In this document: positions 36,221-44,969 of the stretch, one piece after another
Numbering within the stretch: position 1 is the first letter of the stretch
Layout: each line of letters opens with the position of its first letter
DNA from: DATGZX01 sp035296965
Lineage (GTDB): Bacteria > Planctomycetota > Planctomycetia > Gemmatales > Gemmataceae
Reading direction: 5' to 3'
DNA: 59,070 nucleotides
Assembly: GCA_035296965.1 (NCBI GenBank)
Contig: DATGZX010000411.1
Coordinates: forward strand, 1 to 59,070
Translations under genes and position numbers: made by a program
The notes under the pieces: generated by a model
Told to the model about the DNA's origin: nothing
Databases searched by the model: none
Seen by the model: the letters and a program-made list of their open reading frames with translations, nothing else

Positions 36221-36516
36221 TGTTCGGTTCTCCTTGTTACCTGGCTTGCCAACGCGAGAGCTCCTTGTCCCGCCATTGAGGCTCTTCGTCAGCCTTCCGC
36301 ACGCCAATTCTTGCCGATTCCCCGAAATGGAGCGGTGCTTTCTAATCGACGATGCCACCAAGGTCAAGGCGAAGCGTGCACTAATGTTGACCTGGTAACC
36401 TGGCGAAATAAGAGCAATCTGGTTTGCGGCTGGACTTGGCGGGTTTCCCGGGATTTGCTATGGATTGTGACGGCCGACGAGGGTTTTGCTGACTTCATCT
36501 CCAGTGCCGGCCAGGA

Positions 36517-36966
36517 ATGGATTCAACAATCATGCATGCATTTCCAGGGCGGTGCCGCTCCCTTGGACTACTGGTACTAGTGCTCCTCGCAGCAGGCTGC
36601 GACGGCGGCGAAGGAAGCCTCGCCCCTGTTCGGGGCACAGTCTTCTATCGAGGCGCGCCGCTGCAGCGAGGCACGATAGTTTTTACGCCCGACGCGCTGC
36701 GCGGCAGCGACGGCTCGCTGGCCCGCGCGGACATTCAACCGGACGGGACTTATCGCTTGCAAACGGGCGAATCCCACGGTGCCGCGCTTGGCTGGCACCG
36801 CGTGACGATCGTCGCCCAGGAAGACGTGCCCGCGCCTGCTGCCGATCACTCCTTTGTGATCCCTCGGTCTCTCCTGCCGGACAAGTACCGTGATCCAGAA
36901 CTTTCCGGACTGACCTGCGAAATCAAGGCCGGCCAGGAAAACGTCATCGACTTCCATTTGGAGTGA
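36517..36966 (+). CDS. Small exported lipoprotein of the planctomycete carboxypeptidase-regulatory-like type
   Basis: A 149-residue protein with a lipobox (LGLLVLVLLAAGC). A single beta-sandwich domain follows: VRGTVFYRGAPLQRGTIVFTPDA..., DGTYRLQTGESHGAALGWHRVTIVAQE, and RSLLPDKYRDPELSGLTCEIKAGQENVIDFHLE. This pattern is very frequent in planctomycete lipoproteins of unknown function. A second in-frame ATG at 36532 could be the real start. The 296-base gap before it (36221-36516), shared with divergent ompH, holds no other gene. Confidence 0.8.
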   Translation: MDSTIMHAFPGRCRSLGLLVLVLLAAGCDGGEGSLAPVRGTVFYRGAPLQRGTIVFTPDALRGSDGSLARADIQPDGTYRLQTGESHGAALGWHRVTIVAQEDVPAPAADHSFVIPRSLLPDKYRDPELSGLTCEIKAGQENVIDFHLE

Positions 36967-36989
36967 AGTCGCTCTCGATCTCGAGAACA

Positions 36990-37050
36990 ACCCGGCCCAA
37001 CTTACGTGGCACGGCTCGCCTGGCGAGCCGTGCCACGTCAGGGGCCGGGT
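36990..37050. repeat. Large intergenic palindrome, copy 3 of 3, with compensatory changes
   Basis: The inner arms ACGTGGCACGGCTCGCC (37004-37020) and its exact complement (37022-37038) flank one base. The outer arms ACCCGGCCC/GGGCCGGGT (36990-36998, 37042-37050) also pair, separated from the inner stem by unmatched bases. Compared with copy 2, two positions in the stem differ on both strands so that pairing is kept. It starts 23 bases after the lipoprotein stop. Confidence 0.8.
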
Positions 37051-37192
37051 GAAGCATCACTGCGAGTGAAGATCCAGATTGACAGCGGTTGCGAAATCTT
37101 GGTACTTACCGATGCGTCTGCCGCAGATCGTTTTCCAAGCGACCGCGTCTTCTTGGCACAGCCGAGAATGAACTCCCTGAGGAAACACCTGC

Positions 37193-37876
37193 ATGAACCA
37201 GTTCCTCAACGGTGTGGCGCGGGCCGTCACCGAGACGTTTGACCTGCCTGGTCCCATTCTTGAAGTAGGCTCCTATCAAGTATCCGGTCAGGAAGAAATC
37301 GCAGACCTTCGAAGTCTGTTTGCAGGCCGGGCCTACACCGGCGTGGACATGCGCCCTGGACCCGGCGTCGATCAAGTGGCCGACGTGGAGTCTTTGCCTT
37401 TCGCCAGCAGTTCGATCGGCACCGTCATCGCCATGAATACCTTCGAGCACGTGCCTCGCTTCTGGCGCGGCTTCGAGGAAATCTACCGCGTTCTGCGACC
37501 CGACGGAGCGTTACTGATTTCCTGCCCGTTCTTCTTCCATATCCACCAGCATCCAAGCGATTACTGGCGCTTCACGCCGGAGGCTTTCGAGCTGCTGCTG
37601 AGCAATTATCCCCAGAAGATTCTCGGCTGGCATGGTGCGGCCAAACGCCCAGCCAATATCTGGGCGGTGGCCTTCCGCGAAGGCAGGCCGCCCGTGGCCC
37701 CACCGCAGTTCGAGCGCTATCGCCGGCTCCTGGGCCAGTACGCCCGTCAGCCGCTGCCCTGGCAGCGCCGCCTGCGCTATCGTTTGGGGCGCTGGCTATG
37801 TGGCCGCGGGCCGTTTGCTCCTTACCTGGACCAAGAACGCTGGGAGACCGAATGTCGCACCCCCGCGCTGGCTTGA
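37193..37876 (+). CDS. SAM-dependent methyltransferase (class I)
   Basis: A 227-residue protein. The glycine-rich motif I region is GPILEVGSYQVSG, the acidic strand-2 end is YTGVDMRPGPGVDQVADVESLPF, and motif IV-like IGTVIAMNTFEHVPRFW follows. The HQHPSDYWRFTPEAFELLL stretch is typical of methyltransferases beside glycosyltransferases. Its 3' end overlaps the next gene's start by 25 bases, so the two are probably co-translated and work on the same glycan. The substrate is unknown. Confidence 0.88.
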   Translation: MNQFLNGVARAVTETFDLPGPILEVGSYQVSGQEEIADLRSLFAGRAYTGVDMRPGPGVDQVADVESLPFASSSIGTVIAMNTFEHVPRFWRGFEEIYRVLRPDGALLISCPFFFHIHQHPSDYWRFTPEAFELLLSNYPQKILGWHGAAKRPANIWAVAFREGRPPVAPPQFERYRRLLGQYARQPLPWQRRLRYRLGRWLCGRGPFAPYLDQERWETECRTPALA

Positions 37877-38937
37877 TGGCTCTTCCCGAAGTTGCTGCGG
37901 GCACCGCTAGCGCGGCAAGACTGTACGAGGCATTCATCCAGGCCGAGGCCCCTCGCTCCCAACACGCAACCGCCAGCAGTGGCGCCCCGGATGTCTCGGT
38001 GTGCATCGCCAACTGGAACTGCCGCGATTTACTTCGCGACTGTCTGGAATCGTTGCACCAGGAAGCCCAGGGCCTACAGTTAGAGATCATCGTTGTGGAC
38101 AACGGTTCCTGCGATGGAGCAGCCGAGATGGTCGCGCAGGAATTCCCGCACGTGATCCTGGTGCGTAACTCGTCGAACCTGGGCTTCGCGCGCGCGAACA
38201 ACCAGGCCGCCCGGCGCGCGCGCGGCCGCTATCTGTTCTTCCTCAACAACGATACGGTCGTTCCCCCCGAAACGCTCAATTGCCTGGTCGACTACGCCGA
38301 CGATCATCCGGAAGTCGGCATGGTCGGCCCCCGGCTGCGCGACGCGCGCGGCAGGCTTCAGGTTTCTTACCGGCCGCGGCCGACCGTCGCCGCCATGCTC
38401 CACCGCACGACGCTGCTGCGCTGCACGCGCTTGCTGCGCGGGACATACTTGCGCTTTCGCCGCGACTTCGATGCGGACACTACTCGAAGAGTCGATGTGC
38501 TCATGGGCGCTGCGATGCTGCTGCCCCGGCAGATCTTCTTCGGCTGCGGCGGCTGGGATGAAGATTTTACATTCGGCGGCGAAGACCTCGACCTGTGCGA
38601 CCGCGTCAGCCGGCAGCATCCGATCGTCTATCATCCGCAGGCGGAGATCATTCACTATGGACGAGTCAGCTCCCGCCAACACAGCGGCTATGCCTCGACC
38701 CATATCGCCATCGGCTTCCTGCGCTATTTGCGCAAGAGCGGAGCTTCTCGCCCAGCGCTGCTTCTCTACAAGACGATTGTGATGCTGGATGCCCCCGTGC
38801 ACCTGATGGGTAAGACGGTGCAGTTCCTGTGGCGCAGCGCCTGGGGCCGGAAGGACAAGGCCGCGAAAACTCTGTCGGTCATGCGCGGGCTGGGGCACTT
38901 TCTTGCGAAAGGCCTGGTGGCATTCTGGAAGGCTTAG
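37852..38937 (+). CDS. Glycosyltransferase family 2 protein, rhamnosyl-type
   Basis: A 361-residue GT-A enzyme. VSVCIANWNCRDLLRDCLESL opens the fold, VVDNGSCDGA and FLNNDTVVPPE (the Asp-rich metal site) follow, and the acceptor-side motif GGWDEDFTFGGEDLDLCDRV is clear. This pattern resembles rhamnosyltransferases of the WbbL kind. The ATG at 37852 has GGGAG five bases upstream and overlaps the methyltransferase gene. The stop codon TAG overlaps the first two bases of a repeat element at 38936. Confidence 0.9.
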   Translation: MSHPRAGLMALPEVAAGTASAARLYEAFIQAEAPRSQHATASSGAPDVSVCIANWNCRDLLRDCLESLHQEAQGLQLEIIVVDNGSCDGAAEMVAQEFPHVILVRNSSNLGFARANNQAARRARGRYLFFLNNDTVVPPETLNCLVDYADDHPEVGMVGPRLRDARGRLQVSYRPRPTVAAMLHRTTLLRCTRLLRGTYLRFRRDFDADTTRRVDVLMGAAMLLPRQIFFGCGGWDEDFTFGGEDLDLCDRVSRQHPIVYHPQAEIIHYGRVSSRQHSGYASTHIAIGFLRYLRKSGASRPALLLYKTIVMLDAPVHLMGKTVQFLWRSAWGRKDKAAKTLSVMRGLGHFLAKGLVAFWKA

Positions 38938-38990
38938 AGCGTGTTGAAAAGAGGGTCTGACCCCTTCGAATCTGCTGCAGAACGGGTCAT
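38936..38990. repeat. Partial copy of the AGAGCGTGTTGAAAA element
   Basis: AGAGCGTGTTGAAAAGAGGG... matches the left end of the 25917 element, including GGGTCTGACCCC and a following CTT-CTGCAG-GGTC stretch. No right terminal repeat is seen before the stop of the converging HEAT gene at 39001. The AG of the glycosyltransferase stop codon belongs to the element. Confidence 0.6.
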
Positions 38991-39000
38991 TCTGGTGGGA

Positions 39001-39414
39001 TCAAACCTCATTGTCATTATCCAACCGTCTGAGCCGAGTAAGCGCCCATCGAGCCTTGTTCGCGATGTATTCCACAGGGGAGTATTGCAATCTCTCAAGA
39101 GCTTCTTCGGCTTGGAGGAAGCCAAGCTTGCCTACTGATTCCGCGGCGTCGCCAAGAATCAGCCCTGCCTCTTGGACCATGATTTTAAGGAGAATCTCTG
39201 CACCCTGTTGCGACCCAAGATTTCCAAGAGCCCGAACAATGTGCCGGCGGTTACTTTCCTCGAACTCCGTAGCAAGATGACGAACAAGGCGGTCTTGAAA
39301 TTTTGTCAAACGGCGCTTCCCTACCTCGATGATAGCCAAGCGCCTTACATCGGCGTCGGGGCTGTCAAGCATTGCGGGATCGAAGAGGGTGTTGTCCGCT
39401 TGTTCCTCGCTCAT
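39001..39414 (-). CDS. HEAT-repeat protein
   Basis: A 137-residue helical protein with about three HEAT/PBS-lyase-type repeats: SPDADVRRLAIIEVGKRRLTK, SNRRHIVRALGNLGSQQGAEILLK and LILGDAAESVGKLGFLQAEEALERL. These repeats usually mediate protein contacts. The ATG at 39414 has GAGGG upstream; the frame is open back to 39570 without similarity. It converges on the glycosyltransferase gene. The partner is unknown. Confidence 0.7.
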   Translation of the reverse strand: MSEEQADNTLFDPAMLDSPDADVRRLAIIEVGKRRLTKFQDRLVRHLATEFEESNRRHIVRALGNLGSQQGAEILLKIMVQEAGLILGDAAESVGKLGFLQAEEALERLQYSPVEYIANKARWALTRLRRLDNDNEV

Positions 39415-39607
39415 TAGAGTTCCCTCTGGGATCACTTCCGATTCCTGCCTGATTAGGGGCTTTGGCACATCAGCTTCAGCAACCACCAAAGGCACGCAAG
39501 TTATTTCGGGGATTTGGAGAAAGGCAACTGCACGATAGCATTCACAGCTATGACGGGCAAAACATCCCACGACCGACCTCGCCGCCCTTCATTCCAAAAT
39601 TTACAAA

Positions 39608-40441
39608 TCAGGGCCAGGCCTGCCAATCGCCCCAGTTATCCAGATACTGTTGCAGGGCAGGGCATTCTTCAAGCTTTGAGGCGATCCACGACTTCGCTTC
39701 CTCACGCACGAGAGCCTGCTCCTTCTCGAGTGTTATTTCCCCGCTCAGGACGCGCGTTCGCAAGAAAACGAAATAGGTATCGAGCGTATCGAACATGCAG
39801 TAATCGTTGATCGCCTGTCGTTTCCCCTCCTGATACATGGCATAGACCTTGTCGCCCGACACGTCCATTTTGCCGGGCTTGCCGAGGATTTTGGAAAGCA
39901 GATTCAAGCCGCCAGCCAGCCGGCAGGCGCCGAAATTCGTCAGCCAGTCGAGCAGATCGAGGTGGTTCCCGCTGAACCGGTTCCGGCTATTTTGGAAATA
40001 AGCCGCAGCGCTGCAGCCGTAACGGAAAGCGGCCAATTCCAGAAGCGGCAGGTCAAATCCGCGGCCGTTGAACGTGACGAGCTTGGCCCTCGGAAAAAGT
40101 GCCATCCCCTGCCAGAACTTGCGGACAATTTCCCCCGGTCGGTATTCCGGTGCATCCAGGCACTTGATCGCTTGCAGCCTGAAGTCAGCCCCAACGCGGA
40201 TCACGCAAACAGCCACTGGGTAGTGAAAGGTGACCGGAACAAAATCGGATCCTGTCTTGGACTGTTCGCGGGCTTCATCCTGCGCGCGCTGCACCGCCTC
40301 TGCTTCGCTGAGGTTCTCGACGGGGTACTTGACCAGGTTAAGGAGGCGGCCATCGGGGATGCTCTCCGTATCGATGATGAGGAACCTGGTTGCCTCCTTG
40401 TCGTCACCCGCAGGGCTTCGAGTAGTTTCGAGACTATCCAT
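39608..40441 (-). CDS. Predicted 3'-5' exonuclease, PolB-like family
   Basis: A 277-residue DEDD-superfamily protein. ExoI is FLIIDTESIPDG (Asp, Glu), ExoII is KLVTFNGRGFDLPLLELAAF (Asp), and ExoIII-like YCMFDTLDTYFVFLR provides the last Asp. The layout matches the 'predicted 3'-5' exonuclease related to DNA polymerase B' family. I chose the ATG at 40441; the frame is open to 40522. It probably acts in DNA repair or RNA processing. No repair partner is adjacent. Confidence 0.88.
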   Translation of the reverse strand: MDSLETTRSPAGDDKEATRFLIIDTESIPDGRLLNLVKYPVENLSEAEAVQRAQDEAREQSKTGSDFVPVTFHYPVAVCVIRVGADFRLQAIKCLDAPEYRPGEIVRKFWQGMALFPRAKLVTFNGRGFDLPLLELAAFRYGCSAAAYFQNSRNRFSGNHLDLLDWLTNFGACRLAGGLNLLSKILGKPGKMDVSGDKVYAMYQEGKRQAINDYCMFDTLDTYFVFLRTRVLSGEITLEKEQALVREEAKSWIASKLEECPALQQYLDNWGDWQAWP

Positions 40442-40724
40442 TGTCAAAATCCGAAGACTTGGGGAAATCTGGAGCGTTCGATCACCAGCATGGACGATTG
40501 CGGAGTCCTCGTCAACGAGCATTCCTGGAAGAGAGCTTCCTAAGCGCCACCCGCGCCGTAGAATTTCTGGACGGCCAGATGCTATCCTTCACCCACTGAC
40601 CGGCGCATTCCCGGTCGTGCCAGGGATGAGGTCGTTTACCCGCGACCGATTGCGAACGCTTGCCGGATAAGCGAATGGCTTGACAGGCAAGCAAACAGTA
40701 CTGAGTCATCGAGAAAGAGTCACC

Positions 40725-42053
40725 ATGCAGGACACGCCGCAGCTCGACGATCTTTCGAGTCCTTCCTCCCCACCTCAACAGCAACTCGATGCCCGTGCCC
40801 ACCGTTCCGCGCTGACGTTCGTATTCCTGGTGATGTTCATCGATCTGCTCGGCTTCGGCATCGTGTTGCCGCTGCTGCCGCGCTATGGAAAGGAGTTCCT
40901 TGAGCCCCTCTTTCCCAACCAGTCCCAGGCGTGGTTACGGGGAGTCATTTTGGGGTTATTGATGGCCTCCTTCTCGGCGATGCAATTCCTGTTCGCGCCG
41001 CTTTGGGGAAAGATCTCGGACCGTCGGGGCCGGCGTCCTTTCCTCCTGCTCGGGTTGGGGGGCTCGGTGGTCTTTTACACGCTCTTTGGAATCGCCTCGG
41101 AGCTTGGAATCAAAGGGGAAGTCACGCTGGGCCTGGTGCTCCTCTTCGTCGCCCGCATCGGGGCGGGCATTGCGGGGGCTACCGTGTCCACCGCCCAGGC
41201 CGTGATCGCTGACAGCACCACGCCCGAACGGCGCTCTCTTGGCATGGCTCTGATAGGCATGGCGTTTGGCATTGGATTCACCGTGGGCCCTGCTCTCGGG
41301 GCCGGGGCTCTGTTCTTCTTTCCAGAATTTCGCGCCGGGCCGGGCTTTATTGCCGCCGGGTTATCTCTCGTCGCCTTTATCATTGGCTGGCTGCGAATGC
41401 CCGAAACCTTGCGGACCGGGGTGTCTGCCGGGCGGCGCAGTTGGCTGAACTTGAGCGGCCTCGAACTGGCACGACGCACGCCTACCGTGTTGGCCTTGAT
41501 CTTCACTTTCTTTCTTTCGACGCTCGCGTTCGCGACTTTCGAGCCGACGGTTGCCTTGCTGACCCAGGACTTGCTCCACTACGGAGATGAGAAGAACTTT
41601 CTGGTGTTTGTTTATATCGGCGCTGTCCTGACGTTTACTCAAGGCGGCCTGTATCGGATGCTCGCCAAACGCGGCATGCGCGAGATCACCTTCATGTTCA
41701 CAGGGACAATATTGATGGCCGTGGGCCTGGGCAGCTTGGGGTTTGCCGCCTCGGCGCTCAGCGCGGGAACCTCCCATCTGTTCGTTTTTCTGGCGGGCTC
41801 CACCTTGGCTGTAATTGGCTTTGCGTTTGTCACACCCTCGATTCAGGCGCTCATCTCCGTGCGCAGCGACCCTACCAAGCAGGGTGAAATCCTCGGCGTA
41901 AACCAATCGGCCAACGCGCTCTCCCGCATCCTGGGCCCAATGGCTGGGATGTCACTTTATTCTCTGCCACCTGTTCATGTCCTGCCGTACGTGTTTTCGG
42001 TCACCCTGTTGGTCGTGGTATTGCTGCTGACCTTGCGCGTCCGGCAAGCATGA
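40725..42053 (+). CDS. Major facilitator superfamily transporter, TetA-like
   Basis: A 442-residue protein with about twelve hydrophobic segments. Motif A between helices 2 and 3 reads GKISDRRGRRPFLLLG. Helix 1 has the MFIDLLGFGIVLPLLPRY signature seen in tetracycline/multidrug antiporters. It is probably a proton-coupled drug or metabolite exporter. The ATG at 40725 has only a weak purine stretch upstream. An extended start at 40680 is possible but adds non-family residues. There is no regulator gene nearby. Confidence 0.9.
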   Translation: MQDTPQLDDLSSPSSPPQQQLDARAHRSALTFVFLVMFIDLLGFGIVLPLLPRYGKEFLEPLFPNQSQAWLRGVILGLLMASFSAMQFLFAPLWGKISDRRGRRPFLLLGLGGSVVFYTLFGIASELGIKGEVTLGLVLLFVARIGAGIAGATVSTAQAVIADSTTPERRSLGMALIGMAFGIGFTVGPALGAGALFFFPEFRAGPGFIAAGLSLVAFIIGWLRMPETLRTGVSAGRRSWLNLSGLELARRTPTVLALIFTFFLSTLAFATFEPTVALLTQDLLHYGDEKNFLVFVYIGAVLTFTQGGLYRMLAKRGMREITFMFTGTILMAVGLGSLGFAASALSAGTSHLFVFLAGSTLAVIGFAFVTPSIQALISVRSDPTKQGEILGVNQSANALSRILGPMAGMSLYSLPPVHVLPYVFSVTLLVVVLLLTLRVRQA

Positions 42054-42079
42054 GAAAGCTCGATCGCAGTCAAACATAA

Positions 42080-42127
42080 ACGGTCACGTCGGTGCGAGGC
42101 GCAACGGTCACGTCGGTGCGAGGCGCG
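42080..42127 (+). repeat. 24-bp tandem duplication in the maf leader
   Basis: ACGGTCACGTCGGTGCGAGG plus four bases is present twice in direct tandem, at 42080-42103 and 42104-42127, differing only in the last base. Each copy carries GAGGCGC. The second copy's GAGG lies four bases before the maf ATG, so the duplication also doubles the putative ribosome-binding purines. Confidence 0.8.
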
Positions 42128-42742
42128 ATGGGCGTAAAGAGTTCATTGAGCACGAAAAGACATCTTCCATTCCGGCTCATCCTGGCAAGTGCTTCACCAG
42201 CACGGCGCGAGTTGCTGGAACGGCACGGCTACTCCTTCGAGGTGCTGCCGGCAAATATCGACGAACCGATGGAGAAGGGCTATGCTGGCCCACAATCGAT
42301 GGTCGAGCACATCGCCTGGCTCAAAGCCGCGGCCGTTTCTTCACGTGTCGATGATGGCATCATCTTGGCGGCAGATACTGTCGGATGGGCGAAAGGACAA
42401 GCTATCGGCAAGCCGGCTGACGAAGCGGACGCTCGGCACATCCTGCGCACGCTGTCAGGAACAGCGCATGAATTATGGACGGGAGTCTGCCTCTGGCGCC
42501 GGCCCGACGACGTGCAATTGAGCTGGCAAGAACTGAGCCGCGTCGCCATGAAGCCGCTCAGCGATCCCGAACTCGACGCCTATCTCGCCACGCGCACCTG
42601 GCAAGGCTGCTCCGGAGCGTATGCGATTCAAGAAGGGAGCGATCCCTACGTTCACGTCGTGCAGGGAAGTGTAAGCAATGTCATTGGCCTGCCAATGGAA
42701 TCGTTGAACCAACGACTCGCTGAATTCTTTGTTCGCAAATGA
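42128..42742 (+). CDS. maf: Maf/YceF/YhdE-family nucleoside triphosphate pyrophosphatase
   Basis: A 204-residue house-cleaning enzyme that hydrolyses dTTP/UTP or modified nucleotides. Visible motifs are LILASASPARRELLE, IILAADTVGWAKGQAIGKPAD and WQGCSGAYAIQEGSDPYV. I chose the ATG at 42128, after GAGG in a short tandem repeat; the frame is open back to 42092. It converges on tyrS with 11 bases between the stop codons. The exact nucleotide preference cannot be read. Confidence 0.92.
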   Translation: MGVKSSLSTKRHLPFRLILASASPARRELLERHGYSFEVLPANIDEPMEKGYAGPQSMVEHIAWLKAAAVSSRVDDGIILAADTVGWAKGQAIGKPADEADARHILRTLSGTAHELWTGVCLWRRPDDVQLSWQELSRVAMKPLSDPELDAYLATRTWQGCSGAYAIQEGSDPYVHVVQGSVSNVIGLPMESLNQRLAEFFVRK

Positions 42743-42753
42743 GGCATCGAGCC

Positions 42754-43962
42754 TTACTGCAAGCGTATGCGCACGATATGCAGCTTGCCTGCTCGGACAA
42801 TGAGGCCATCCGTAAGTGTGACCTTGGCCATCGGGTCGATGATCTTCTCCCTGTCAGGGCCCGTGTTCACACCGCCCTGCTGCACCAGCCGGCGCGCTTC
42901 GTTGTTACTCTTGGCGAGCCCGAGCAGGCTGAGCAGCTTTACGATGCCGATCTGTCCGTCCGTCAATTCGGAGCGAGGAACAGACCCTTCGGGAATATCG
43001 GTAGGATCCTGTCTCTGCGAAAAACGCCGGCCCCACTCTGCCGCTGCCTCCGCCGCAGCTTCTTCGCCGTAATAGAAGCCCGCGATGTCCTTGCCAAGCT
43101 GCTTCTTGGCATCCATCGGCTTCGTGATCAGCTCCGCGATCTGCGCAGCTGGGCGGTCGGTGAGAAGTTCGAACCACTCGCGCAGCAGCTCGTCCGGAAT
43201 GCTCATGACCTTGGCGAACATGTCGTAGGCGGGCTCTCCGACGCCAATGTAGTTGCCCAGGCTTTTGCCCATCCGGCGGTGGCCGTCGAGACCGCGCAAG
43301 ATCGGCAGCGTTAGACAGATCTGCGGCGGCTGCCCTGCATCACGCTGCAGATCACGACCCACGGTCAGACTGAAAAGCTGCTCGCTGCCGCCTAGCTCGA
43401 CATCCGCGCGAATTTCGACGCTGTCGTGTCCCTGCATAAGCGGATAGAGGCATTCGTGCAGGTAGATCGGCGTGCCGGCCTTCAGGCGCTTGGTGAAATC
43501 GTCGCGCTCCAACATGCGCTGCATGGTGATCTTGCTGGTCAAAGAAAGGAGGTCGAGGAAACTGAACTTGCTGAACCACTCGCCGTTGTAACGGACCTCG
43601 GCCTTGGTGATATCGATGACCTTGCTCACCTGCTTCAGATAGTCCTTGGCGTTGGCCTCAACTTGCTCGGCGGTGAGGCGGGCCCGTGTTTGATCGCGGC
43701 CGCTGGGATCGCCCACGAGAGCGGTGTAGTTGCCGATGATCAATACCGCCTGATGTCCAAGTTCCTGAAAGAGCCGCAGCTTGCGCAGCGGTACCGTATG
43801 GCCCAGGTGCACGTCGATCCCTGTAGGATCGATGCCGTACTTCACGCGCAGCGGCACGCCTGTTTTGAGGCTGCGTTCCAGCTTTTGCCGTAGCTCGTCT
43901 TCCGGGACAATCTGGTGCACGCCGCGCCGAATCTTAGACAGTTGTTCGTCAACACTTTCCAC
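42754..43962 (-). CDS. tyrS: Tyrosyl-tRNA synthetase
   Basis: A class I aminoacyl-tRNA synthetase of about 402 residues. The HIGH-type motif HLGH is at residues 52-55 (YGIDPTGIDVHLGHT), and the KMSKS-type motif appears as RMGKS at 231-235. A C-terminal S4-like RNA-binding domain (LLSLLGLAKSNNEARRLVQQGGV) completes it. The GTG at 43962 has AAGGA seven bases upstream. The frame is open to 44160, but that extra part is unlike TyrRS. It lies at the end of the ffh-rpsP-trmD-rplS-yraN series on the minus strand. Confidence 0.95.
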   Translation of the reverse strand: MESVDEQLSKIRRGVHQIVPEDELRQKLERSLKTGVPLRVKYGIDPTGIDVHLGHTVPLRKLRLFQELGHQAVLIIGNYTALVGDPSGRDQTRARLTAEQVEANAKDYLKQVSKVIDITKAEVRYNGEWFSKFSFLDLLSLTSKITMQRMLERDDFTKRLKAGTPIYLHECLYPLMQGHDSVEIRADVELGGSEQLFSLTVGRDLQRDAGQPPQICLTLPILRGLDGHRRMGKSLGNYIGVGEPAYDMFAKVMSIPDELLREWFELLTDRPAAQIAELITKPMDAKKQLGKDIAGFYYGEEAAAEAAAEWGRRFSQRQDPTDIPEGSVPRSELTDGQIGIVKLLSLLGLAKSNNEARRLVQQGGVNTGPDREKIIDPMAKVTLTDGLIVRAGKLHIVRIRLQ

Positions 43963-44125
43963 AGCTTGGTCCTTGCTTCTTTTAGCCGCGCCACCCCGTG
44001 GAGCGCGCGCAGAGTCAGAAAACCGGCCCCCGATTGTCGTAACCGTCCGGCGAATCCATTCTTGCAGGGTTTGGTATGCTCGCCATAGTTTGGGAGGCAC
44101 TGCGGGAATACGGATGCACCTCGGG

Positions 44126-44542
44126 TCATGAATAGATTTGGAAGCGGCCGGTCGGCTCAAACGCGTTTTTGTAGTGCGTGATCGAGGGCTGGCGTTGACT
44201 GGGAGGCCAACTCAACGCCAGGACGTCGAAGCGGGCAGAGCAGCCGAGCAGGCGGTGCTTTTGCAGAAAATGCAAGGCGAGATCGGTCAAGCGGCGCTGT
44301 TTTGCCGTGTCTACCGAGGAGGCTGGTCGAGACGCATCTTCGAGGCCGGTCGAACGCACCTCGACAAACACGAGGCAACGGCCATCGACCGCCACCAAAT
44401 CAAGTTCGCCGCGCGAGCAGGTGTAGTTGCGCGCGACGATCCGATAGCCTAGTTTTTGCAGGAACCTAGCTGCCGCCCGTTCCGACTGGTTGCCAAACCA
44501 GCGTCTCCACCAGGGCTTGCGCGCGGGGGATGCAGAAAACAC
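44126..44542 (-). CDS. YraN family (UPF0102) nuclease-fold protein
   Basis: A 138-residue protein of the restriction-endonuclease-like fold. ERAAARFLQKLGYRIVARNYTCSRGELDLVAVDG contains the E-to-GELDLV active-site pattern and FVEVRS supplies E-x-R. The Pro/Lys/Trp-rich N-terminus (KPWWRRWFG) is probably flexible. I chose the GTG at 44542 with GGGGGAG upstream; a TTG at 44557 is possible. YraN genes are often near rplS and rnhB; here rplS is directly upstream. The function is not established. Confidence 0.88.
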   Translation of the reverse strand: MFSASPARKPWWRRWFGNQSERAAARFLQKLGYRIVARNYTCSRGELDLVAVDGRCLVFVEVRSTGLEDASRPASSVDTAKQRRLTDLALHFLQKHRLLGCSARFDVLALSWPPSQRQPSITHYKNAFEPTGRFQIYS

Positions 44543-44585
44543 GGTTCTCTCCCCCAAAGGGGTCTCTGGTGAAACGCCGCGCCGG

Positions 44586-44969
44586 CTATTCGGGGACAGT
44601 CGGTTTGATTTCCGCGACCTTGACCAGGCGTTCGCGCAGACGGGTCGCCTTACCGACGCGCTTGCGGAGATAATAGAGCTTGGCCCGGCGAACCCGGCCG
44701 GTGCGCTTCACCTCGATTTTGGCGATCTTGGGGGAGTGCAGCGGGAAGATGCGTTCAACGCCTTCTCCCTGCACGATGCGCCGCACAATGAAGGTCTCGC
44801 GGAGACCGTCGCCCCGGCGGCCGATGACCACGCCGTTGAAAATCTGAACGCGTTCCTTCTGGCCTTCCAGAATCCGTTGATGAATGTCGACTTGATCGCC
44901 CACGTGAAATTCCGGAATGTCTTTTTTGGCGCCGGCTTCCTCCACCAGCGTGAGCAGTTTATCTCTCAT
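44586..44969 (-). CDS. rplS: 50S ribosomal protein L19
   Basis: A 127-residue ribosomal protein. FHVGDQVDIHQRILEGQKERVQIFNGVVIGRRG, FIVRRIVQGEGVERIFPLHSPKIAKIEV and RRAKLYYLRKRVGKATRLRE are the conserved L19 blocks. Its start overlaps the trmD 3' end by 11 bases. It sits in the rpsP-trmD-rplS order found across bacteria. Confidence 0.97.
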   Translation of the reverse strand: MRDKLLTLVEEAGAKKDIPEFHVGDQVDIHQRILEGQKERVQIFNGVVIGRRGDGLRETFIVRRIVQGEGVERIFPLHSPKIAKIEVKRTGRVRRAKLYYLRKRVGKATRLRERLVKVAEIKPTVPE

